Assembly (NCBI GenBank): GCA_025765615.1
Contig: JAIVFJ010000031.1
Coordinates: forward strand, 124,001 to 188,000
Origin: Zopfochytrium polystomum
Taxonomy: Eukaryota > Chytridiomycota > Chytridiomycetes > Chytridiales > Chytridiaceae
Length of the DNA stretch: 64,000 bases
Direction: 5' to 3'
Below the pieces are notes generated by a model, which did no database searches, had not been told where the DNA came from, and saw nothing but the letters and a program-made list of their open reading frames with translations. The position numbers and the translations under genes are program-made. Below, piece after piece: positions 55,954-64,000 of this stretch; the first letter of the stretch is position 1; every line of letters begins with the position of its first letter.

Positions 55954-57831
55954 ATGACGGACGAGAAGCGCCCCATCGCCCTGCTCCAGCCGCTTATCGC
56001 CGACGGCGGCCACGCGGCCCCCGCCGCCGCCTCCTGCTTGCGCACACCAGCACTCCCACTGCCAGGCATCGGACGGTGCGTCGTCGCGCTGCCGCGGCAA
56101 GGCGGCGGTTCGCAAGGTCGCCGTCTTCGCCGCCGTCGCCGCCTTCCTCTTCTTTGGCGCCGCCCACACCTTCCACCACGCCGTCCGCCACTACGTCCAC
56201 GCCAAGCACGGCCACGGCGGCAAGTTTGCCCACGGCGGCGACCGCCCCTGGCACCATGGTGGCGGCTTTGCCCACCACGGCGCCGTCCCGCCGCCCAATG
56301 CGATCGATACTGTGATTGCGATGAGGGGGGAGGACGCAGACTGGATGATCAGGCAAGGATTCCGCCGTATCGCGCTGTCTGAGGCGGATGAGCGATGGAT
56401 GGCCGAAGATCAGGTATGGACGAAGCGACATTCGGTCGTTCTTGAGCGGGGCAATTGGAGACTTCATCTAACGTTGTTCCGGTGCCCTAATTGTGATGGT
56501 CACAACCAGATCTTGGGCCTCATTCGTCAGAAGACTCACTTTATGGACGTTACTGATCGGGACCTGGAATCGGTGGCGTCTTTGAAGGTTTACAAAGCGA
56601 AAGGTATGAGGTTGCAGCCTTACCTTCAATGATGTAGATTTCCATGCTGAGTTCAATTTCTCCGCACACAGACCTTCCAACCTCGGCTTCGAAACAGTCG
56701 GTGGTGGTGCCACTCGCAGGAAATGTCTCCGTTCCCGCACTCACCTCGTGGCTTACAGAGCTTTCGACCTCGTTCAAGACTAGGTACTACCAGTCGACCT
56801 CTGGCGCCAAGGCGTCCGAATGGATCTTCGACCAGGCCAAGAAAGTTTCCAAGAAGGCTGCCGCGAACGTGAAGGTGTCTGTGAAACAGTTTGACCACAC
56901 TTGGCCCCAGTCATCCGTCATTGCTCGAGTCGAAGGCGAGGACGCCGATGCTCCTATCGTTGTCATATCGGCTCATTTGGACTGTCAGTATGCCTTGTTT
57001 TAACAGACGACCGTTGACGTAGCAGCTTTATTCTTACTCAATGCTAGCTGTCAACCAATGGAACCCATGGTTCGGACAAAGCCCTGGAGCGGACGATGAT
57101 GGTAAGCCCCCCCTCTTGGAAGAGTGTTCACGAAGCTCATCTCCCTTCCTCGTTTCGCAAAAAAGGTTCCGGTTCGGCCACGATCTTTGAAGCTTACCGC
57201 GTTCTCATCAAGTCGGGCTTCGTTCCGAAACGCCCCATCGAGTTCCACTGGTACTCTGGCGAAGAAGGCGGCCTCCTCGGCTCCCAGAAGGTCGTCGCTG
57301 CCTATAAGCAGGAAGGAGTCCCCGTCTTTGGCGTTTTCCACTCGGACATGACAGGGTACTTGCCCAGCGGCAAACCCGAGACCATTGGCGTAGTCACAGA
57401 CTTTATCGACCCCTCGCTGACGCTGTTTTTGAAAGCTTTGATTGACACTTACTCGGACGTCAAGTGGACCGACACGAAATGCGGGTATGTGCTCCCCTTC
57501 TTTCCTTTCGGAATCATTTAGTCTATTCTGTATGACTGACATTTCTTCCCCTCGAACGGTAAGATACGCTTGCTCTGACCACGCCTCGTGGACCAAGGCC
57601 GGATTCCCCTCTGCCTTTTCTTTCGAGGCCGAGTTCTCGGACAGCTCGCCCTAGTGAGTAATGGCTCTGCATACCAACAATTGCCTTATGTCCCACCCCT
57701 GACTCTAATTGCATTGTGTCCAACTCAGCATTCACACGACCAACGATGACATTTCTCACGTCTCCTTTGAGCACATTGCCAAGTTCACCAAGCTCGCGGT
57801 CGCGTTCGCTGTGGAGATGAGCTTGTTCTGA
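55954..57831 (+). CDS. M28-family aminopeptidase, membrane-anchored (copy B), frame break in exon 1
   Basis: Paralog of copy A on the other strand. Exons 55954-56413, 56510-56603, 56672-56983, 57048-57101, 57166-57484, 57564-57653, 57729-57831. Exons 2-7 are 94, 312, 54, 319, 90 and 103 nt, identical to copy A. The membrane segment is KVAVFAAVAAFLFFGAAHTF, followed by a His/Gly-rich stretch (HAKHGHGGKFAHGG... WHHGGGFAHHG) richer in His than copy A. Active-site motifs are intact: SAHLDS, GADDDGSGS, SGEEGGLLG, FHSDMTGY and YACSDHASW. Exon 1 has one base too many: MTDEKRPIALLQPLIADGGH is in a different frame from the conserved GASSRCRGKAAVRKVAVFA. The break falls near 56011-56030 (GCGGCCCCC). 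About 476 aa if one base is skipped. Confidence 0.85.
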
Positions 57832-59526
57832 GCACAAGGGAAGTCGGGTGGGTGGATCTTAAAGCTTCAAGTTTGAAATGAATTTTTGAAAGTCACCTGG
57901 AATGGGTTGCGTTTTTACATTGACCTGTTGAAGAGATGTGTGGTGATGGGGGGAGGTTGGTTTTGGTTGCGACAGGATGGTAAGGCACGCGGCTGCGGCA
58001 GCGACACGGGGCTAAAGAATTCATAGCAATGTTCACTCTTCTGCCCAGCGAGCAGTAACCCAGTCGACTGGGTGAGTGCTCGCTTGTTAGAAAGCAGATA
58101 ATCCGGCTCTTGACGAGCAACACCGTTGACCATCTCAACTGGATTCGGCTTGATGAACGGCGTTTTCTCAGCACACCGGAACTTCCAGCGGGCAGCATGG
58201 TGAACGTTGCGAGTTGAACTTCAGGACCTTGCCAAAGGAAAGATTTCAGCAATTCTTGCGGACACATTTGAATCACGTTAGATATCTCGGTCCCTCCTGC
58301 CCACGGAGCTCCTGCGCACTAACTGGCCGGGCGAGTTTTTGTTGTTCGACATATTCTGCAACTAGGGGGGCAAAGGTTTGACGTTGCACCGAGGGGCAAG
58401 CGGAGAATAGAGAAACTCGTTGATTTACGGCGTTTTCGCTTTTGCAAACAGCTCCCACTTGCTCAGGTCAGTGGAGAACGTTGACGCTCGTTACTCGTTT
58501 GTAGCTTCGTCCTCTCGAGATGACAATTCTTCTCACTTCTCGTGCCTCAGATCTAAATCTGTGGACGCATCGTTCAATATTCGGAAGGAAGTCTATAACA
58601 CTTCATATCTGTTGAGCACCACTCGCAACTGCAGTGTGGGCAATCTCAAACCAAGGCTTGAACCCCATTGCAACCCGTGCCGATGCGGTGCAGCAGGCAA
58701 TACTCACAGACCGCAATCAAGAGGCAGCAAGAGCATCAGTATCTTCGTGCGGCGACTGATCTTGCGGTTCCCGAAAGGGTGATTTTCAGAGATTGACAAT
58801 CCATCCAATGAAGCCATTTTATTCAGATGCCAAATCATCAATGAAGCCATTTTTGTCTCCACCACGACCTTAAATCGAACAATTTGGGTATAGAAAGAGA
58901 CGGGGGAGCCAAGCCTTTGGTGTTGTTCGGTCTATAGGGTGAAGATGAGCATGATCGGAGAGTCGCTTCCAAGGCCTATTCGAGGCTCGATTTCTTCGCT
59001 CTTAAACACTGCAGCACCACCCAAATTCCTCTAACTACCGTTGTCGTTGGTGCATCGGGTCACCTCCGCCGCGGAAATGCGGGAAGATGGGGAGAGCTGC
59101 AGCTGGGCATTCAAATAGACATTCACTCCTCGGTATTCTTCAATCCGGACAATCCATTCTTTCCTTTAATACTCCAACCCAGAAGGACAAGCGGGAAAGA
59201 ACATCAGGCGGGAGGAAGAAACGGTAGGGTGCGGGTGGAGAGGACGGGGGCAAATGGGACTGCGAATAGGAGAGATCAAAGACGTAGAGGAGAGGTTGAG
59301 GGAGCAAGGGGTAGAGGGTATTGGCGGAGGAGGGAAGGGGTGAAGGGGTGGGGAAGGAGCCGAGGAGTTGCGAAGAGAGGCAGGGGATTGAGAGAGTCTA
59401 GGGGTGGGGCGGGGTTGGGGTGCGGTCGGAGGTTGGGGTTGGGGTTGGGGGAGGGGGGGAGAGGAGGGGAAGGTCAACCGAAAAACGGGAAGTCATTGAA
59501 TTCTTGCAGGTGGTCACGAAACAGCA
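57832..59526. other. Intergenic, no gene seen
   Basis: 1.7 kb between copy B and the 3' end of importin beta. Open frames at 58420-58782 lack recognisable content. It contains a purine-rich, G-rich stretch from 59220 to 59475. Confidence 0.5.
59425..59475 (+). repeat. G-rich tract with TTGGGG repeats
   Basis: Three tandem TTGGGG-type units followed by runs of seven and four G. It can form a G-quadruplex on the plus strand, just beyond the 3' end of the minus-strand importin gene. Confidence 0.7.
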
Positions 59527-62500
59527 TCAAGTCTGCTTCCGGACACCATTCCGAAGCCATCTCATTGCATCTTGAGTTTTTGAATTCGGGTAGACTTGAA
59601 ATGAAACCTTGAGGGATTGAAGAAGTTTTTCAATCCAAGGCGCCGAGAAGATCGCCTTGAGTTGGCCGTGTGGGAAAGCTTCCGCAACATCACTGCAAGT
59701 CGAGTTGGTTCAGTGTTTCACAAAGACCCAGAGCAATGAAAACAACATACCCAGCAAGTCCAGCCATAACAATCTCGGCGGTATCGTAGTGATTAGGGTC
59801 CATCATAATCGACTCCATGAAGCCGAACATCGCTCCCAAATGGGGCGCAAGAGCAGCGGCTAAATCCAATCCCAATTAATCTGGCGTATCGAATATTTAC
59901 GACTCACGTGTTGGTCCAAGACCTTGAACAATGCCAACATACGCTTCCAAAATACCTTCCTCGCATTATGTTTGCATACTCATACTGTTCTTCCTGAATG
60001 CGACTGGTTCAGAAGTTGTCAAGTGAGATACATGAGACTATACATTTTGAGCCATCATGGTTGTTTTAGCAACCACCTCGTTGATAATGAGCATCACTTG
60101 CTGAACATACGCATGAGAAGTCTCCATTCAGTGCAATGGCGATATCGCCGAAGGTGCTGAGAATGGAGGGCTTCACATTCTGGTCCAAGAGTGGACTCTG
60201 TACAAGTTGTTAGACAAATTGTCCAGGAAGCTATCAACGAATCCCACGCACCTGCAAGTTAAGTGCCAAAAGGTTCATATAGTCATCAGTGTATTCACGG
60301 AACAGCTCTGCCAAAGCACGGCTGACATCTCCAACGACCCCAATGGCGATTGTGGACAGCTGCGACTCTTGGGGGTTTTGCAGCGCAGCCTTCAGGTGAG
60401 GATGGAACTCAGGCATGTATCGGTTGAAGTCCTGATCGGCAGCTTTACAAAACTCAGAATGGATCGAGTCGCCATACAAGAGAATGGAAGTTACCTCCAG
60501 CAACAGCGCTCACAACCATGAAGGCATCTTCGATAACAGTGGAGCTTCGAGAAGCCCCACTCAACATATGCAGAATTGTGAGCATGATTTGGTCTGTGAA
60601 TGACAGAGACAATTTCCCCATCCGACGGACGACACTTGTGAGAACACTGCACAAGTTCCCTTGCAGCTCCTGAAGGGAAGACCGGTCGTCTGCCTGCACC
60701 AGCTGAGATTGCATCTCGATTGTTGCTTGAAGTCGCTTAACCATTTCTGCTGCAAGCTCTGTGACGATGTGAAAGCAATCTTTGGCACAAGTTCCAACAA
60801 GATTTGCGATGGCTTCATATACAGTAGCTCGGGCGTTTGCATCTCGGCTCATTGGTCTGGATGCATCCACTGACTGCAACAAGGCAGTAACAAGGTGCTG
60901 GAAGTACTCAGATAGTTTGTAAGTCTGCATGGCTTCAAGATCATCTGATGCAAACTCTGCCAGATTCAAAATACACTACATGGAGGATGGTAAGTCTAAT
61001 TCAATAGCGGGACAATGTAACAAACCCAAGCACAGTTTGTTGAGATCTTTGACTGTTCCGCAAGTCCATCTATCAGTGCAGCGATGAGGGCACGGAGGTG
61101 GTCAGGCTTTATGCTCTGCAGTGTGAGAACTTCGCAAATGCGGCCGAGTGCCCACGCTGTGGTGTCTTTCACTTGAGGGTGTCCATCTTGCATCATGCCA
61201 ATGAAGTGGGGGAAGGAGTACTCCAGCAGTGTGGCAAGATTGTTCGGATCCGGACCGTCCAGAATGGAGCCAAATGCCATGACAGCAGCCTCTCGATAGT
61301 GCCAATCAGTGCTGTTGATGTGGTTTTCCACCCATGGCACAACAAGGCCCAAGATGTCTGTCTCAATGACAGATGCTAACAAGGACAGGCATGTTGCTGC
61401 AGCCATAGGCACGTTCCACTCATCTTCATCATCATCTTCCTCCTGCAAAGAGAACATTACCATTGATTTTATAACAATGGGAGCTTACCTTCTTGGTCAT
61501 TGAAAAGAGAAGGTGTGGTGTAAGCTGGCCAGCAATATTCTTGGCAAAGCCAAAAAAGGGAACTTTCTCAGGTTCACTCAGTGATTGGTTTTGCTGAAGA
61601 ATGCTTGCTTCCTCTTCACAAACTGTTGACCAGAACTCCATAGCTTGCAATGCGACATTGGGGTTTTCACTTGCCATATTCTGGAGTGTCAACCCGTACA
61701 AAGCTTCTTGCATGTACAGTTGCATCTTTGAGTAGTATGTCTGAACAATATTGCAAAGGCATTCAAAGGCTTTTTCTTGGATATTTGCATCAGGAGCTGT
61801 TGCAGCCTCGCACACTACCATCATGATGTAGTTGCGGTCACCCTAACAGCCAGTTAGTCCAAAAACTGAAACGATAGATTTTCAGTTTCTCACATCACGT
61901 TCAAAGTTGTTCTCAATGAACTGCAACGAGTGATTCAAAGCGGTAAGGGCTGCGATACGCACTCTAGCACTGATTTGTAAACATTAGTGCTTGATTGTTC
62001 AAATATCTAATTACAAACTTTGGCTCATCCTTCTGGGCTCCCTTCACTATGACAGTAAGAATTCCATCTGCTTGACTTGCAAGCAGCTTCGGGTTCTAGT
62101 CATAACACACAATTAAATTTATGAAGTAAGCAACCTTTAGAAAAAAAGCTCTCACAAGGGTTTCGCAGACGTAGCCGATGGCCTGGAGTGTGCACTCGCG
62201 AGTATTGCCGTCAGCGCTTGACATATTCGCTTTCAAGAATGTGAACAGCTGGTCCCATTGCCCATTTGGAAGCTCGATTTCGGCAATGGCAGCGATTGCT
62301 TGAGCTGCTGCGCTGCCAGCACGAACTGTAGCAGAAGAGAGAGTTTGTAGGAGCTGCAAACAAACACGAAGATTAGTTGTGTCTCGAAAGTAAAAGTCAT
62401 CGCGGAAGAGGGAGGACACGTTGACACGCTAACGATAACTGGGGGGCTCACTCAACTTACCGCCTCCTTAATCTGGGACCTGAAAGTCCCATCGATTGCC

Positions 62501-62764
62501 AACCATCTATCATACAATCCTGTCCGAGTGACCTCGTCTTTTGCCGTCAAGGCATTCTTTAATGCTATACCGGCAGCAGTTCGGACTTCGGGACGACCCT
62601 GTTCGTTGGCAAGCTCTTGGCATAGCATTGCCATGTAGTTTTGCTGCAGAGCGAAGATCAAGTTGGCGCCGGCGTGAATGAATAAAATGATTTACATCAT
62701 AGCCCGGTATCACTTACGAAGTTGGCAGCGAGGGAAACGAGCTTGCTGTTCGGCATTTTGGCGA
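59527..62764 (-). CDS. KAP95: Importin subunit beta-1 (karyopherin Kap95), with frame breaks
   Basis: HEAT-repeat nuclear import receptor that binds importin alpha, nucleoporins and Ran-GTP. At least twelve exons on the minus strand. Segments in order: ELANEQGRPEVRTAAGIALK, DRWLAIDGTFRSQIKEA, IAAIAEIELPNGQWDQL, RECTLQAIGYVCETL, FECLCNIVQTYYSKMQLYM, the acidic loop EEDDDEDEWNVPMAAATCL (Ran/alpha-binding loop of the family), YREAAVMAFGSILDGPDPNN, DTTAWALGRICEVL, RATVYEAIANLVGTCAKDCF, DFNRYMPEFHPHLKAALQN, LEAYVGIVQGLGPT and, at the end, GDVAEAFPHGQLK and RWLRNGVRKQT. Three single-base frame breaks are needed to follow the conserved sequence: near 62742-62746 (NAEQQ / LVSLAANF), 60122-60128 (GDIAIALN / ETSHAYVQQ) and 59956-59962 (NIMR / EGILEAY). 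The first exon, upstream of 62764, was not found. Confidence 0.88.
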
Positions 62765-63933
62765 ATAGTGGGATCTGGCACATGATGTTAGAAGCGTGTC
62801 AAAGTGCCAATCCATCAGTAGTCGAGCAATTAACACGCTTCGTCGGATGGGATGAATGGATTGCGAGTGAATGAGCCGATCCTTCATCTGACTCAGCGGT
62901 GATCGGGGTATGGTTTCCCACAATCCGATCGATCGAACGCCCACTCGTTGAAAAACCTCAACAACGACGACTCGAACACATGTCGCCACAGATGGCACAT
63001 GCACACCAAAGCTCTCCTAACGTGCGGAAGCTGCTCTTTGAGACCAAAACATTTGCGCGGCACGCGACCGTTCGGCGGACCATGTGCCCATTCCTCACCC
63101 ACTCTTTCGAGTCGACAGCAGGCGGCGCAGGGGTATTCCATCCGCTCGCATCATCCACAGACCACCACGCATCTGCGCGGCATCTGCCGCCGCGCTTCGA
63201 GCAGTGGTAGCAGCTGTTCCATCCCTGAAGAACACGGAGATGAAGATCGGCACTCCCCGCAGCCGCCGCCGCTTCTCGCGCACATCATAGCAGGCGAGGC
63301 AGGGAACCCTTACCTGGCGACAGGGAATGAGCGAGCAGCTCTGCGACGGCCGTCATGGTCATATCGTTGCTTTTTTGAGCAGTTCGGCGTTCCAACAGGT
63401 CAATCTGTCCGCCTGGAAGGGATTGCGAAAAAGAAAGAAACTGGCCGTTCGTGACAAGGCTGAAGTTTGGGTGGACAGAGGACCGCCCAAGCTTGCCAAG
63501 CGTCAGACAAAACGTGCGCTTATTGCTGAGCAGGATGGCTGCAGCAATGAGAGGAGCGAACTCATCGAAATATTATTGGCAAACGGACATGTCCGACGGC
63601 AAAAAGCAGCGTGGCCGGTGCACCGCCGTTCGGCGACGTTGGGCGGCATTGCGGACCGTGCGTGTTGATACATTGTCATCAACACGGGGGCGAACCTCAC
63701 TCAACCTTGTACGTGCGATGTGCAGTCCTATTTCCGCGCGCTGCGCCGGAATATCCGTAAGAGTTCAACCAAGCCTTTCAATTTCGGAAGAGGCCATGAA
63801 GAAGGAAACATTCATTGCAAGCCTCGGAAAAATGCTCTTCGGCCCGTTGCTCATCATTGCTTCCGAAGGGAGCTTCGCCCCACCCTGCCCCAAACCCTCA
63901 AAATAGGAGGGCAGGAGACACGAACGCGTCTGT
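62765..63933. other. Right-hand region without a supported gene
   Basis: It should contain the importin-beta first exon and promoter. Open frames at 63327-63668 (+) and neighbours are Arg/Lys-rich with no motif. Confidence 0.4.
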
Positions 63934-64000
63934 TCAGATGTCCTCCTCCACGACCACCGTCTCGTTTGGGAACAGTCCGCTCTCGCGCATGGTGGCGTAG
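63934..64000 (-). CDS. Possible C-terminal end of a gene running off the window
   Basis: The minus strand reads YATMRESGLFPNETVVVEED and then I and a stop (TGA at 63936-63934), open to the window edge. An acidic C-terminal end is plausible, but only 22 codons are visible and nothing identifies the protein. Confidence 0.25.
   Translation of the reverse strand, partial: YATMRESGLFPNETVVVEEDI

Noticed and set aside
59166..59477. 103-codon Pro-rich minus-strand ORF
   Set aside because: It is the complement of the G-rich/purine-rich tract and has no ordered segment.
63084..63906. Arg/Lys-rich plus-strand ORFs near the right end
   Set aside because: No recognisable motif, no coherent splicing and similar openness on the other strand.

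Overview
This window looks like nuclear DNA of a fungus, probably an early-diverging (zoosporic or related) lineage. Genes are split by short introns of about 50-120 nt with GTRAGT-like donors and CTRAC-type branch sites close to the acceptor. The coding regions are GC-rich. The gene set is fungal: 5-aminolevulinate synthase, an FTR1-type iron permease, a Fun19/Laf-type SWIRM protein, a Dma-type FHA-RING ligase, a Pho92/YTHDF m6A reader and karyopherin beta (Kap95). No prokaryotic operon layout or CRISPR array is seen. RMI2-like and TTC9-like genes, uncommon in yeasts, argue against an ordinary yeast. The lineage is an inference.

Layout. 0.2-5.0 kb: a SNF2 ATPase/RING ligase of the HLTF/RAD5 type. 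5.5-7.0 kb: a convergent coiled-coil protein gene. 7.1-11.4 kb: an imperfect tandem copy of this whole block, in which the SNF2 gene has lost about 2.3 kb and is a pseudogene while the coiled-coil gene stays open. 11.5-13.9 kb: YTH-domain reader (minus), divergent from a SWIRM protein (15.5-17.7 kb) across a microsatellite-rich gap. 18.4-22.7 kb: a very long low-complexity protein. 22.7-25.3 kb: a repeat pair and long CT/GT/CA tracts before a short-chain dehydrogenase with one in-frame stop. 26.6-27.5 kb: a small candidate secreted protein. 28.3-29.9 kb: F-box/leucine-rich protein. 30.6-34.5 kb: cytosolic isoleucyl-tRNA synthetase with a 1-nt frame break. 34.9-35.8 kb: a nucleotide-binding-like (SLOG-like) protein lacking an AUG. 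36.5-36.9 kb: secreted cysteine-rich peptide. 37.3-39.6 kb: HEM1.

39.9-41.9 kb: an unresolved GC-rich minus-strand gene. 43.5-45.3 kb: divergent FTR1-like permease. 46.2-47.3 kb: a decayed coiled-coil gene with a relic copy near 42.6 kb. 48.1-50.1 kb: RMI2-like and TTC9-like genes, head to head. 50.9-53.4 kb: FHA-RING ligase. 53.8-57.8 kb: two divergent M28 aminopeptidase paralogs with the same exon lengths from exon 2 on. 59.5-62.8 kb: importin beta (minus) with three 1-nt frame breaks. The right edge may hold the last exon of another minus-strand gene.

Genome-maintenance functions recur (SNF2/RING, RMI2, FHA-RING), but nothing in the layout shows co-regulation. Exon coordinates were worked out by hand from splice signals and reading phase; a few may be off by 1-2 nt.
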